64,000 bases of DNA from Panacagrimonas sp965216805 (GCF_965216805.1 NZ_CBDCGN010000003.1:682001-746000); one strand, 5' to 3'. Positions 11,786 through 23,122 are shown, numbered from the stretch's first letter. Program-made: numbers and translations. The notes: generated from the letters alone by a model not told the origin.

Positions 11786-13315
11786 TCAGCCCGGCGCACC
11801 CCCGGCGACGGCGTAGCGCGTCTTGATCAGCCGCTTGAGCAGCTTGCCGTTGGGCAGGCGCGGCAGGTTGGCGTCGAACTCCACCCGGCGCGGGCATTTG
11901 TAGTGGGCGATGCGCTCGCGGCAGAACGTGATCAGCTCGGCCTTGAGCGCATCGCTGGCCTGTGCCGTGTCGCGCAACTGCACCGCGGCCAACACTTCTT
12001 CGCCCAGTTCGGGATGCGGCACGCCAATCACGGCGACGTCCATCACCGCGGGGTGGCCGATGAGCGCGTTCTCGACTTCCTGCGGATAGATGTTGACGCC
12101 GCCGGAAATGATCATGAACGCCTTGCGGTCGGTCAGGTACAGGTAGCCTTCGGTGTCCATGTGACCGATGTCGCCCAAGGTGCTCCAGCCCTGCGCGTTG
12201 TAGGCGCCGCGGGTCTTGTCCGGGTCCTTGAAGTATTCGAATGGCGGCATGCCGGAAAAATAGATATGGCCGGTCTCGCCGACCGGCAATGCATTGCCGT
12301 CTTCATCGCAGACGTGCGCCACACCCAGCACCGCCTTGCCCACCGAGCCCGGGTGGCTCAGCCAATCCTGCGGCGCCACTGCGCAGATGCCGTTGGCCTC
12401 GCTGCCGCCGTAGTACTCGTGGATCACCGGGCCCCACCAGTCGAACATCGCGCGCTTGACGTCGGGCGGGCAGGGCGCCGCGGCGTGGACCGCCATCTTC
12501 AGACTCGACACGTCGTGCGCGGTGCGCTCGGCGTCCGTCAGTTTGAGCATGCGCACGAACATGGTCGGCACGAACTGCGCGTGAGTGACCCGGTGCTGCG
12601 CGATCAGGTGCAACGTCTCCGCGGGGTCGAACTGGCGCATGCACACGATGCGCGCACCGGCACGCAGAAAGGCCATGCACCAGTTCAGCGGCGCGGCGTG
12701 ATACATCGGTGCGGGCGACAGATAAACCGCCGCGGCACTGGCGCCGTAGTAGCCGGACAGGAACTTGTCGACCGAGCTGGGCGTGCCGAACTCGCGGCCG
12801 TCGAGCGGGCGCTTGATGCCCTTGGGTTTGCCGGTGGTGCCGGACGAATAGAACATCACCTGGCCTTCGGCCGGCTCGTGCTCCACCGGTGGGGGTGTAT
12901 TTGCGTTCATCGCGCTGCGTACCGCGTCCCAGTCGGCGTCGTCGACGTTGAGCGTCTGCGTGCAGCGGCTACCGACCTTGGCGCGCGCCGCGGTTTCGCG
13001 GTGCTGAGCCGAGGTGACCATCACCGTGGATTCAGAGTCATCGACGATGTAGGCCACCTCGTCCGGCTTGAGGTGCCAGTTGATCGGCGTGTAGTACAGG
13101 CCCATGCGCTGCGCCGCCCAGGTCGTCAGCAGGTACTCCAGGCGATTTTCCATGAAGACCGCGATCACGCCGCCCTTGCGCAGCCCCAGCGCATGAAAGC
13201 GGTTGGCCAGTGCGGCGGAGCCCTGATCGAGCTGGCGGAAGCTCAGGCTGGCGCCATCGCTCATGACGATGGCCGGATCGTGCGGGCGCTGCGCAGCGTG
13301 ATGCGCGATGTGCAT
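11786..13315 (-). CDS. Acyl-CoA synthetase (AMP-dependent ligase)
   Basis: A 509-residue protein, normal for the ANL superfamily. It carries the AMP-binding loop YSSGTTGKPKGIKR (near residue 152), the YYGGSEANG region, the TGHIYF and YLYLTDRKAFMIISGG core motifs, and the C-terminal NGKLLKR with the catalytic lysine. GGGGAGGAG lies just before the ATG. It would activate a carboxylic acid to its CoA thioester through an acyl-adenylate. The gene is last in a P450-SDR-ligase set (gaps 60 and 29 bp), so its substrate is probably the acid formed by oxidation of the P450 product. FadD, CaiC and cyclohexane-carboxylate-type ligases cannot be told apart by eye. Confidence 0.85.
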   Translation of the reverse strand: MHIAHHAAQRPHDPAIVMSDGASLSFRQLDQGSAALANRFHALGLRKGGVIAVFMENRLEYLLTTWAAQRMGLYYTPINWHLKPDEVAYIVDDSESTVMVTSAQHRETAARAKVGSRCTQTLNVDDADWDAVRSAMNANTPPPVEHEPAEGQVMFYSSGTTGKPKGIKRPLDGREFGTPSSVDKFLSGYYGASAAAVYLSPAPMYHAAPLNWCMAFLRAGARIVCMRQFDPAETLHLIAQHRVTHAQFVPTMFVRMLKLTDAERTAHDVSSLKMAVHAAAPCPPDVKRAMFDWWGPVIHEYYGGSEANGICAVAPQDWLSHPGSVGKAVLGVAHVCDEDGNALPVGETGHIYFSGMPPFEYFKDPDKTRGAYNAQGWSTLGDIGHMDTEGYLYLTDRKAFMIISGGVNIYPQEVENALIGHPAVMDVAVIGVPHPELGEEVLAAVQLRDTAQASDALKAELITFCRERIAHYKCPRRVEFDANLPRLPNGKLLKRLIKTRYAVAGGAPG

Positions 13316-13344
13316 GGCCTCTCCTCCCCTGTCGTATTGGACGT

Positions 13345-14127
<783 letters not shown>

Positions 14128-14187
14128 TGCATGCTCCCTTGAATGATGCGTTTGGAAATTCGATTTTGGAGGCGCAAGTAGATCACG

Positions 14188-15438
14188 TCAGGCGGAAGCC
14201 TTGAACTTCATCGGCAGCGACTTGATGCCGTGAATGAAGTTGGAGCGGATGCGCGGCACCGGTCCGCACAGCTCGATGTGGCGGTAGCGCCGCAGCAGTT
14301 CTTCCAGAAACACGCGCAACTGCAATTCCGCCACGCGGCTGCCCAGACAGGTGTGCTGGCCGATACCGAAGGCCAGATGACGTTGCTTGAAGCCGCGCCC
14401 GATGTCGAAGGTAAACGGCTGCTCCCAGATGTCTTCGTCGCGATTGGCGGACGGATACCACAGCAGGACCTTGTCGCCCTTGGCGATGTGCTGGCCGCGA
14501 ACCTCGATGTCCTGCATTGCGGTGCGGCGCATGTGCATCACCGGCGATACCCAGCGCACGATCTCGCTCACCGCACCGGGAATCAGCGCAGGATCGTCCA
14601 CCAGCCGCTGCCATTGTTCGGGATGCTGCGCCAGGGCCAGCAGTCCGCCGGAGATGGAATTGCGGGTGGTCTCGTTGCCGCCCACCAGCACCAGAATCAG
14701 GTTGGCGTAGAAGTCGCGCAGGGGCACCTCGGCGCCGTCCTTGTCGCGGCTGATCAGGGTGATGATGTCGGTGCCGCTGCCACCCAGACGACTGGCGCGC
14801 AGGTGGCTACCGAACTGCATCAGCTCGCCGATGATCTGCGCCATGTATTCGGGCGAGCGGCGGAATTCGGGGTCGTCCTCGCCGATCAGCGCGTTGGTCC
14901 ATTCGAACAGCTTGGGCTCGTATTCGGGCGGCGCTTCCAGCAGTTCGGCCAGGGTCTTGATCGGGATCGGCGCGGACAGAGCCGGCACCACATCGAACAC
15001 GGTGTCTCCTTGCACCTGCTCGAACAACGTCACCACGCGTGCACGGATACGGGTTTCCATATCGCCCAGGCGTGAAGGCGCCACCGCCGCCAGCACCGAC
15101 AACCGCTGTTGCGCCTGCTTGGGGGGATCGCGCGAGATGAAGGGAATGCCGATGGGGCTCTCGGCACCGGAGCCGGCGACGCCAGCGGTCTGTTCGTCGA
15201 ACAGCCGGTGGCCGCCGTTTTCGGTGGCCGACGAGAACACCGCCGGATTCTTGGCCGCCGCCGCCAGGTCGTCGTACTTGAGCAGCGACCAGAAGCCGGG
15301 GCCGTCGGCCTCGCGGCTCCAGCACACCGGCATGCGCTGCCTCAGGTCGGTAAACAACTCGTGCGGAAAGCCGGTCTCGTAGTGCGCGGCGTCGCCGAGC
15401 AGGACCGGCGCCAGCGGCTTGCCATTCTCTAGTGTCAT
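14188..15438 (-). CDS. Cytochrome P450 (class I, CYP153/terpenoid-hydroxylase-like)
   Basis: A 416-residue soluble bacterial P450. The I-helix motif VGGNETTRN is at 252-260, the ExxR pair is Glu292/Arg295, and the heme loop FGIGQHTCLG gives Cys364 as proximal ligand. The ATG has a strong GGAGGAG site. The I-helix sequence and the HMRRTA and ANRDED stretches look like CYP153 and related alkane, terpene or steroid side-chain hydroxylases, but family assignment needs alignment. No ferredoxin or ferredoxin reductase gene is adjacent, so redox partners must be elsewhere. It heads the P450-SDR-ligase set and is divergent from the alcohol dehydrogenase across a perfect palindrome. Inferred: it hydroxylates a hydrophobic substrate that the dehydrogenases then oxidise. 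Confidence 0.88.
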   Translation of the reverse strand: MTLENGKPLAPVLLGDAAHYETGFPHELFTDLRQRMPVCWSREADGPGFWSLLKYDDLAAAAKNPAVFSSATENGGHRLFDEQTAGVAGSGAESPIGIPFISRDPPKQAQQRLSVLAAVAPSRLGDMETRIRARVVTLFEQVQGDTVFDVVPALSAPIPIKTLAELLEAPPEYEPKLFEWTNALIGEDDPEFRRSPEYMAQIIGELMQFGSHLRASRLGGSGTDIITLISRDKDGAEVPLRDFYANLILVLVGGNETTRNSISGGLLALAQHPEQWQRLVDDPALIPGAVSEIVRWVSPVMHMRRTAMQDIEVRGQHIAKGDKVLLWYPSANRDEDIWEQPFTFDIGRGFKQRHLAFGIGQHTCLGSRVAELQLRVFLEELLRRYRHIELCGPVPRIRSNFIHGIKSLPMKFKASA

Positions 15439-15522
15439 GAAACTCCTCCCGGATGGAGGCTCCCCCGGGAAACCCAGTGCAGGGTCTGCTCGGCAGGAGC
15501 CAGTGCGCTACGCTATTCCAGA

Positions 15523-15541
15523 AATAGACACAGTGTCTATT
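15523..15541. promoter_or_regulatory. Perfect 19-bp palindrome, probable TetR operator
   Basis: The sequence AATAGACACAGTGTCTATT is a 9-1-9 perfect inverted repeat. It lies in the 154-bp gap between the divergent P450 and alcohol dehydrogenase starts, 52 bp before the dehydrogenase ATG and 85 bp before the P450 ATG. Size and symmetry fit a TetR-family dimer site, and a TetR gene lies just beyond the dehydrogenase. Confidence 0.7.
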
Positions 15542-15592
15542 ATTGCGGGTCCGCTTTGCCCGTACCCTTCAGGATTCAAGGAGACCCACCGC

Positions 15593-16690
15593 ATGGACAT
15601 CACCGCCGCCGTGGTACGCGAAGCGGGCGCTGCCTTCTCCATCGAGACCCTGCAGCTCGACGCGCCCCGCGCCGATGAGGTGCGCGTCCGCATCGTCGGC
15701 GCCGGCCTGTGCCACACCGACCTGATCGCGCGCGACCAGGCGATTCCCGTGCCGCTGCCGGCGGTGTTCGGTCACGAGGGCAGCGGCGTGGTGGAGGCGT
15801 TAGGCGAACAGGTGCAGGACCTGCAGGTGGGCGACCATGTGGTGCTGAGCTTTTCCTCGTGCGGCGATTGTCTGCGCTGTAGCCAGCACCTGCCCTGCTA
15901 CTGCCAGCATTTTGTGCCGCTCAACTTCGGCGGTGCGCGGCCGGATGGCAGTGCCGGACTGATGCAGGCGGGCCAGCGTGTCTCCAGCCATTTCTTCGGC
16001 CAGTCCTCCTTTGCCACCCACGCGCTGGCCGGTCGGCGCAACGTGGTCAAGGTCGATACGCGTGCGCCGCTGGAACTGCTGGGACCGCTGGGCTGCGGCT
16101 TCCAGACCGGTGCCGGTGGCGTGATGCACGCGCTGGCGGCCGAGGCCGGCTCCACCATCGCCATCTTCGGCGGCGGTGCGGTCGGCCTGGCCGCGGTGAT
16201 GGGCGCGGTGGTGCGGGGATGCCGGGAGATCGTGCTGGTCGAGCCGCACGCCGTGCGTCGCGCGCTGGCGCTCGAACTGGGCGCGACCTGCGTGCTCGAT
16301 CCCGCCGCCGGTGAGGTGGCCGCGCAAATCCGTGCTCGCGTGCCCGAGGGTGTGGACTATGCGTTCGACAACACCGGCATTCCGGCGGTGGTGGAAACGG
16401 CGCTGGCCGCGCTGGCTCCGCACGGCTGCTGCGGCGTGGTGGCGGCCGCCACGCCCGACGCGGCGGTGTCGGTGAACCTGACCGCGCTGGTGCTGGCGGG
16501 CCATCGCATCCAGGGCATCGTCGAAGGCGACAGCGACCCGCAGACGCTCATCCCGGAGCTGGTGAGCCTGTTCCTGGCCGGCCGCTTCCCCATCGACAAG
16601 CTGATCGCGACCTACCCGCTGGCGCAGATCAATCAGGCGATTTCGGCGCAGCACCACGGCGACTGCGTGAAGGCGGTGTTGTTGCCTTGA
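15593..16690 (+). CDS. Zinc-dependent alcohol dehydrogenase (aryl/allyl-alcohol type)
   Basis: A 365-residue medium-chain dehydrogenase. The ATG at 15593 is preceded by AAGGAG. Catalytic-zinc ligands are visible as Cys40 and the GHEGSG motif (His61, Glu62); the structural-zinc set is Cys90, 93, 96 and 104 in CGDCLRC followed by PCYC. The Rossmann motif FGGGAVGLAAV is near residue 195. The pattern CGDCxxC and TGAGGV is close to benzyl-alcohol and geraniol dehydrogenases. It is divergent from the P450 and likely oxidises the alcohol the P450 produces. Its 3' end overlaps the convergent TetR gene by 62 bp, so the two transcripts are complementary there. Confidence 0.85.
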   Translation: MDITAAVVREAGAAFSIETLQLDAPRADEVRVRIVGAGLCHTDLIARDQAIPVPLPAVFGHEGSGVVEALGEQVQDLQVGDHVVLSFSSCGDCLRCSQHLPCYCQHFVPLNFGGARPDGSAGLMQAGQRVSSHFFGQSSFATHALAGRRNVVKVDTRAPLELLGPLGCGFQTGAGGVMHALAAEAGSTIAIFGGGAVGLAAVMGAVVRGCREIVLVEPHAVRRALALELGATCVLDPAAGEVAAQIRARVPEGVDYAFDNTGIPAVVETALAALAPHGCCGVVAAATPDAAVSVNLTALVLAGHRIQGIVEGDSDPQTLIPELVSLFLAGRFPIDKLIATYPLAQINQAISAQHHGDCVKAVLLP

Positions 16691-17318
16691 GGTTTCTGTG
16701 GGGCGCGGTTGCCGGCGTCGGCGGTGCGGGCAAAAAAATGGCGCTCGCGCAGATGTGCGCCAGCGACTTCGCCAGCCGGTTCAGCGCGGCGCCGTCGTAA
16801 TTTCCGATGAAGCGCGCGCAGTACAGGTCGACCGCCCAGGTCAGGATATCGGCGACCTCGGCGCTGGCCTGCGGATGGGCCTTGCCCTGGCGCCGCACCG
16901 CGGCGATCGCACGCCGACTCTCGGCGCACAAACGATCCATCATGTGGCGATACAAAGCCGCCACATCGGGGTCGTAAGGCGCGGTGTCGTTGATGGCGGC
17001 CACCAGCGCGCGATGATTGCGGAAGGCCCCCACAATTCCGACCAGCGCGCGTTCGATGTCGTCGCGGTCCGCGTGGCCGGCGTTTTCGAACCACAGGCCA
17101 GCACTGCGCACGATATCTTCGGTGAGCTGGCCCATCAGGCGCAGCACCAACTCGCCCTTGTCGCGAAAGTGCAGGTAGAACGTGGCGCGCGCCATGCCCG
17201 CTTCGGCGGCGAGCTGTTCCACGGTCAGGCTGCCAAAACTGTGGCCCTGCTCCAGCAGGCGTTCGGTGGCTTGCAGCAGACGCTGTTCGACCGGTGCGCG
17301 CTTGGCGGGTCGCTGCAT
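16629..17318 (-). CDS. TetR-family transcriptional regulator
   Basis: A 229-residue protein with an N-terminal helix-turn-helix: residues 30-60 contain LTVEQLAAEAGMARATFYLH followed by FRDKGELV, the standard TetR recognition region. The ligand domain is helical. The last 25 or so residues are Arg/Ser/Pro-rich and lie opposite the end of the alcohol dehydrogenase gene, so they may be a read-through tail. It is convergent with the dehydrogenase and 17 bp downstream of a phosphatase gene on the same strand. The palindrome between the P450 and dehydrogenase genes is its most likely target; effector unknown. Confidence 0.85.
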   Translation of the reverse strand: MQRPAKRAPVEQRLLQATERLLEQGHSFGSLTVEQLAAEAGMARATFYLHFRDKGELVLRLMGQLTEDIVRSAGLWFENAGHADRDDIERALVGIVGAFRNHRALVAAINDTAPYDPDVAALYRHMMDRLCAESRRAIAAVRRQGKAHPQASAEVADILTWAVDLYCARFIGNYDGAALNRLAKSLAHICASAIFLPAPPTPATAPHRNLKATTPPSRSRRGAAPKSPD

Positions 17319-17335
17319 CGGGAAGCGGCCGACAC

Positions 17336-18130
17336 TCAGGTTTCGAGCAAGGCATCGCGCAGCGATACCTGCATCTGCGCGGTCAGTCCGCAGGCTTGCT
17401 GCAGGTACTGCACGCTGCCGCCGAAATCGCGCTCCACCGTGTCCAGCGCGGCCTGCAGAAAGTCGGCTCGCACCGAGGCCAGCACCGCCAGTGCTTCGCG
17501 CCCGCGCGGACCCATCCTGGCCGGGTCGATGGTCAGGTGCAGGCGCGAGGCGATCAGCCGGTCCAGGGTGTAGCGCCGGCGGGTTTCCAGGTAATCGGCC
17601 ATCACGACGTCGTCCGACACGCCCAGCGCACGCAGCAGCATGGCCACGACGAAACCGGTGCGGTCCTTGCCGGCCGCGCAGTGCACCAGCAGGGCGGGCG
17701 CATCGGGGCGGGCCAGCCGCACGAACAGTTCGCGCAGGTCGCGTGCAAAGGGCGCGGGCATGCGGCGGTAGTTGTCCCGCAGCGCGGCCTGCGCCTGTTC
17801 GGCGTCGAAGTCGGGATCGGCAAGCTTGCGACTCCAGCGATCAGGCTGCACCGCGGATAGCTCGGTGCCCAGGTCCAGCGCCAGGTGTTCGTAGGTGCAG
17901 CCTGCGGGCCATTGGTTGCCGATGCGCGCGCGCTCGGCCGGGCTGCGCAGGTCGCAGACCAGGCCGATCTGCAGGCTCGCCAATTGCTCAAGGTCGGCGG
18001 GCGTCAGTTCCAGCAGCAGCTCGGAGCGGAACAGGCGACGGGCGCGGACGCGGCGGCCATCGGCCGTCGGGTAGCCGCCGAAATCGCGAAAGTTGGGAGA
18101 GCTCTGCAGCAGGTAGGTGGTGGAAGACAT
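17336..18130 (-). CDS. Tyrosine phosphatase family protein (DSP/PTP loop)
   Basis: A 264-residue protein. The start at 18130 is chosen because the conserved N-terminal SPNFRDFGGY follows closely; the frame continues upstream without family sequence. The P-loop HCAAGKDRTG gives catalytic Cys151 and Arg157 (Cx5R), matching the bacterial Tyr_phosphatase_2 (IphP-like) group, with the N-terminal NFRD element and DLRSPAER motif. It may act on phosphotyrosine or phosphoinositide-like substrates; the target cannot be read from sequence. It lies 17 bp upstream of the TetR gene and is divergent from the wax-ester synthase gene. Confidence 0.82.
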   Translation of the reverse strand: MSSTTYLLQSSPNFRDFGGYPTADGRRVRARRLFRSELLLELTPADLEQLASLQIGLVCDLRSPAERARIGNQWPAGCTYEHLALDLGTELSAVQPDRWSRKLADPDFDAEQAQAALRDNYRRMPAPFARDLRELFVRLARPDAPALLVHCAAGKDRTGFVVAMLLRALGVSDDVVMADYLETRRRYTLDRLIASRLHLTIDPARMGPRGREALAVLASVRADFLQAALDTVERDFGGSVQYLQQACGLTAQMQVSLRDALLET

Positions 18131-18267
18131 CGTGCGCGGCAAAAGGCGGACAGGCCTCAAGGATAAACGGCCGGCCGCACATCGGTCGCGCAAGGTGCGG
18201 ATAGACTTGCATGCAAGAGCGCAGCCCATGCGCCGAATGTTCCCGGCGCTGCCGGGGGAGGAGAACC

Positions 18268-19620
18268 ATGCGTCGCTTGTCGCCTATCGATGTGGCCTTC
18301 CTGCGTCTGGAGCGCCGCCACCAGCCGCTGCATGTGGGCGCGCTGGCGCTGTTCACGCCGCCACCCGGATCGCCGCCGGATTTTGCTGCGCAGCTGGCGG
18401 AACGCCTCAACCAGTCGCAGATCGCACGGCCGCCGTTCGACCGCCGGCCGCTGTCGCGTCTGGGCATGCTGTATTGGGAGGACGATCCGCACTTCGATCT
18501 GGCCCATCACTTCGTGCACATGGCCCTGCCCAAACCGGGCCGCATCCGCGAACTGCTGGCGATGGTGTCGCGCGTGCACAGCGCCCACCTGGACCGCGCG
18601 TACCCGCTGTGGCGGGTGTACCTGATCGAAGGGCTGGAAGACGGTCGCATCGCCACCTACATGAAGATCCATCACTCGGTGGTGGACGGCGTATCCGGCA
18701 TCCGCCTGTTGATGAAGTCGATGGCCGACGACGCCGCTGCGTCGGCCGCCATGCCGCCGACCTGGGAGGTCGGCAGTGGCCAGCGGCCCACGCCGGTGCT
18801 GGCCAAGGCGCTCACCGGACTGGAGAAGCTCAAGGCCAATGCCGCGTCGATTCCGTCGGTGATGCAGCAGCTGCGAGAAACCCTGCGCGACGCACGCGCG
18901 CGTCGCCCGGACGTGGTCACCTCCCTGCGCGCGCCGCGCAGCATTCTCAACCAACGCATCACCGCCTCGCGGCGCTTCGCCGCGCAGTCCTATTCCACCG
19001 AGCGCATCAAGGCGGTGGGCAAGGCCCTGGATGCCACCACCAACGATGTCGTGCTGGCAATGTGCGCCGGCGCGCTGCGCCGTTACCTGTCCGATCTGCG
19101 TGCCTTACCCGACAAGCCGTTGATCGCGGGCGTGCCGGTGTCGCTGCACCGCGATCGCGAGCAGGCACAGCCCGGCAACGAGATCGCCTTCATGCTGGTC
19201 AATCTGGCCACCCACCTGGAGGATCCGCTGCAGCGTTTCCACGCCATCAAGGCGTCGGTGGACTACAGCAAGGCACGCTTCGCCTGCATGAGCCAGTCCG
19301 AGCTGCTGGCCTATTCGGTGGCCATGCTTGCCCCCGGTGTGGCGAAGCTGGCCGGCGGCTGGGAGAACATGCCGGTCAACGTGGTGATCTCGCACGTGCC
19401 CGGTCCGCGCCAGCCGATGTACTGGCAGGGCTGTCAGCTCGATGGCCTGTACCCGGTATCGCTGTTGCTGGACGGCCTGGCGCTCAACATCACCCTGGTC
19501 AGCCGGCACGACCGCGTGGACTTCGGACTGATCGCCTGCCGCCGCACGCTGCCATCGGTACAGCGATTGCTGGATCATCTGCAGGAAGCGCTGGAGGAGC
19601 TCGAAGCGGCGGTCGCGTGA
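18268..19620 (+). CDS. Wax ester synthase / diacylglycerol acyltransferase (WS/DGAT)
   Basis: A 450-residue protein, the usual length for bacterial WS/DGAT. The ATG at 18268 has GGGGGAGGAG just upstream and yields MRRLSPIDVAFL, the typical start. The catalytic motif HHSVVDG is at 135-141. PLWRVYLIEGL upstream of it and NVVISHVPGPRQPMYW near the C-terminus are family hallmarks. It esterifies acyl-CoA with a fatty alcohol or diacylglycerol, making storage lipid at the membrane. In this window it could take acyl-CoA from the nearby ligase. Activity towards wax esters versus triacylglycerol cannot be separated by sequence. Confidence 0.88.
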   Translation: MRRLSPIDVAFLRLERRHQPLHVGALALFTPPPGSPPDFAAQLAERLNQSQIARPPFDRRPLSRLGMLYWEDDPHFDLAHHFVHMALPKPGRIRELLAMVSRVHSAHLDRAYPLWRVYLIEGLEDGRIATYMKIHHSVVDGVSGIRLLMKSMADDAAASAAMPPTWEVGSGQRPTPVLAKALTGLEKLKANAASIPSVMQQLRETLRDARARRPDVVTSLRAPRSILNQRITASRRFAAQSYSTERIKAVGKALDATTNDVVLAMCAGALRRYLSDLRALPDKPLIAGVPVSLHRDREQAQPGNEIAFMLVNLATHLEDPLQRFHAIKASVDYSKARFACMSQSELLAYSVAMLAPGVAKLAGGWENMPVNVVISHVPGPRQPMYWQGCQLDGLYPVSLLLDGLALNITLVSRHDRVDFGLIACRRTLPSVQRLLDHLQEALEELEAAVA

Positions 19621-19707
19621 GACCGCACGGTGCCGAGGGCAGGGTTCCGGGTGACGGCCACCGGAACCTGGCGTAACGTATCCTCGTCTGAACCGCCAGC
19701 CGATCCC

Positions 19708-20259
19708 ATGAAGGCATTGTTCGTGAACCTCTGCGTGGGTTACTTGCTGTCTGGATTGCTGGCGGCCACCACCGTCGGCGCGGCCGAGGTCTACCGATAC
19801 GTCGGCCCCAACGGCGTGGTGCATTACACCGACAAGCCGCCGACCCAGGGCGCCAAGCCGGTCGAACTGCCGCCGATCCAGGTGGTGGGTCCGACTCCGC
19901 GGCCGACGCCCTCGGGGACGGTGAATGCGCTGCCGGAGCTCGACCCGCCGCTGGTGGAGCTGAGCATCGCCTCACCGGTGCCGGAACAGACTTTTCGCGG
20001 CGATGATCGCCGCCTTTCGGTGCGCGTGCAGACCAACCGCCCGCTGCCCGAAGGCTACGGACTGCTCTACATGCTCGACGGCAGCCCGCAGAACCGCACC
20101 GCCACGCGCGCACTCGACTACGTCCTGGAAGGCGTGGAGCGCGGCGAGCATCTGGTCAGCGTCGCGGCCGTGGACAACCGTGGCCGCGAGGTGGCGCGTT
20201 CGGCGCCGGTGATCGTGCACATGAAGCCGCCGACCGTGCAGTTGACCCGGGATCGCTGA
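19708..20259 (+). CDS. DUF4124 domain-containing exported protein
   Basis: A 183-residue protein. The ATG at 19708 starts a signal peptide (MKALFVNLCVGYLLSGLLAA, cut near GAA). Mature residues VYRYVGPNGVVHYTDKPP form the DUF4124 domain. A proline-rich linker and a C-terminal beta-rich domain (about residues 90-175) with an Ig-like look follow. Function unknown. Genes of this type often precede ntrB in gammaproteobacteria, usually after glnA; here glnA is absent and WS/DGAT takes its place. Confidence 0.75.
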   Translation: MKALFVNLCVGYLLSGLLAATTVGAAEVYRYVGPNGVVHYTDKPPTQGAKPVELPPIQVVGPTPRPTPSGTVNALPELDPPLVELSIASPVPEQTFRGDDRRLSVRVQTNRPLPEGYGLLYMLDGSPQNRTATRALDYVLEGVERGEHLVSVAAVDNRGREVARSAPVIVHMKPPTVQLTRDR

Positions 20260-20402
20260 TCGCGGCCCGGTCTGAGCTGACCGGGCTGGCACGCAGCGCA
20301 GCCTGTAGAAAGGGTGACAGGGACGGCCTCGCCAGCCCCGGGGCGGCGGGTGGGCACTTCCCCGGTTCAGAATCGCGCTGTTCCGGTGCAAGATGAGTTG
20401 AT

Positions 20403-20419
20403 TGCACCAAAATAGTGCA
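20403..20419 (+). promoter_or_regulatory. NtrC (NRI)-type binding site upstream of ntrB
   Basis: TGCACCAAAATAGTGCA is an almost exact match to the enterobacterial NtrC site (TGCACYA-N3-TGGTGCA), centred 75 bp before the ntrB ATG. Just upstream, GGTGCAA at 20385-20391 pairs with TTGCACC at 20402-20408, so a second, overlapping half-site arrangement may exist. This suggests autoregulation of ntrBC. Confidence 0.75.
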
Positions 20420-20485
20420 TTGCCGCGCCCCATCGGCTAGCCTGCATGCCACTTTCCGTGGCGCAGCTTTTGCGATGGCCCCCGC

Positions 20486-21568
20486 ATGAAATTCGTGCCT
20501 CGTTCCCGCGTGGCTCCCGACGTGGTGCTCGATGGCCTCTCCACGGCCGTCGTCTGCCTGGACGCGAAGCTGGCAATTGCGTCCATCAACTCCGCCGGGG
20601 AGAGCCTGTTCGAGGTCAGCCGCCGCCATGCCGTGGGCGAGCCGCTGGGGCAGGCGATCACCGCGTTCGCGCCCTGTCTGGAGCGGCTGCGCCACGCACT
20701 GGAATCGGGCGCCGGCTTCATCGAGCGCGAAATGTCCCTGCGGCGGCCGGGCGAACAACCCATCACCCTCGATTGCACGGTGACGCCGATCCTGCTGGGC
20801 AAGGCCACCGGCCTGGTCATGGAGTGCCTGGCACTGGACCGGCACCTGCGCATCTCGCGCGACGAACTGATGCTGGCTCAGCACCAAGCCTCTCGCGAGC
20901 TGATCCGCGGCTTGGCGCACGAGATCAAGAATCCGCTTGGCGGCATTCGCGGCGCGGCGCAGTTGCTGGAGCAGGATTTCCCGGACAGCCAGCACCGCGA
21001 GTACACCGGCGTGATCATCCGCGAGGCCGATCGCCTGCAGAATCTGGTCAACCGCATGCTCGGCCCCAACCGGCTGCCGCGGATGTCCTCGGTGAACATC
21101 CACGAAGTGCTGGAACACGTGCGCCAGCTCTGCGAAGCCGAAGGCGGCGCCGACGTGCTGTTCCTGCGCGACTACGACCCGTCGATTCCGGAAATTACCG
21201 CGGATCGCGAACAGCTGATCCAGGCGGTGCTCAATCTGGTGCGCAACGCCATGCAGGCCATCAACGGCACCGGGCAGGACGGCGTGGTCACCCTGCGCAG
21301 CCGCACCCGGCGCCAGTTTACCATCGGCGGCACGCGCTTCAAGCTGGTGATCCAGATCGACGTCGAGGACAGCGGTCCCGGGGTGCCGCCCTCGCTGATC
21401 GATCGCATTTTCTATCCCATGGTCACCACCCGCGCCGACGGCACCGGGCTGGGCCTGCCGATGGCGCAGTACCTCATCCATGCGCACGGAGGGCTGGTGG
21501 AATGCCGCTCGCGTCCGGGCTGCACGGTCTTCTCCCTGTACCTGCCGCTCAACGGCGAAGCCGGCTGA
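20486..21568 (+). CDS. ntrB: Nitrogen regulation sensor histidine kinase NtrB
   Basis: A 360-residue cytosolic kinase without membrane helices. A PAS-like sensor region covers residues 1-125. The phospho-acceptor is His145 in RGLAHEIKNPLGGIRGAAQL, the NtrB/GlnL hallmark. The ATPase domain has NLVRNAMQAI (N box), VEDSGPGVP (G1) and GTGLGLPMAQ (G2). It phosphorylates NtrC under nitrogen limitation and responds to PII. The ntrC gene follows 20 bp after the stop. An NtrC box lies upstream. Confidence 0.95.
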   Translation: MKFVPRSRVAPDVVLDGLSTAVVCLDAKLAIASINSAGESLFEVSRRHAVGEPLGQAITAFAPCLERLRHALESGAGFIEREMSLRRPGEQPITLDCTVTPILLGKATGLVMECLALDRHLRISRDELMLAQHQASRELIRGLAHEIKNPLGGIRGAAQLLEQDFPDSQHREYTGVIIREADRLQNLVNRMLGPNRLPRMSSVNIHEVLEHVRQLCEAEGGADVLFLRDYDPSIPEITADREQLIQAVLNLVRNAMQAINGTGQDGVVTLRSRTRRQFTIGGTRFKLVIQIDVEDSGPGVPPSLIDRIFYPMVTTRADGTGLGLPMAQYLIHAHGGLVECRSRPGCTVFSLYLPLNGEAG

Positions 21569-21588
21569 GCCACCAAGATCGACAACAC

Positions 21589-23115
<1,527 letters not shown>

Positions 23116-23122
23116 TCGTTGT

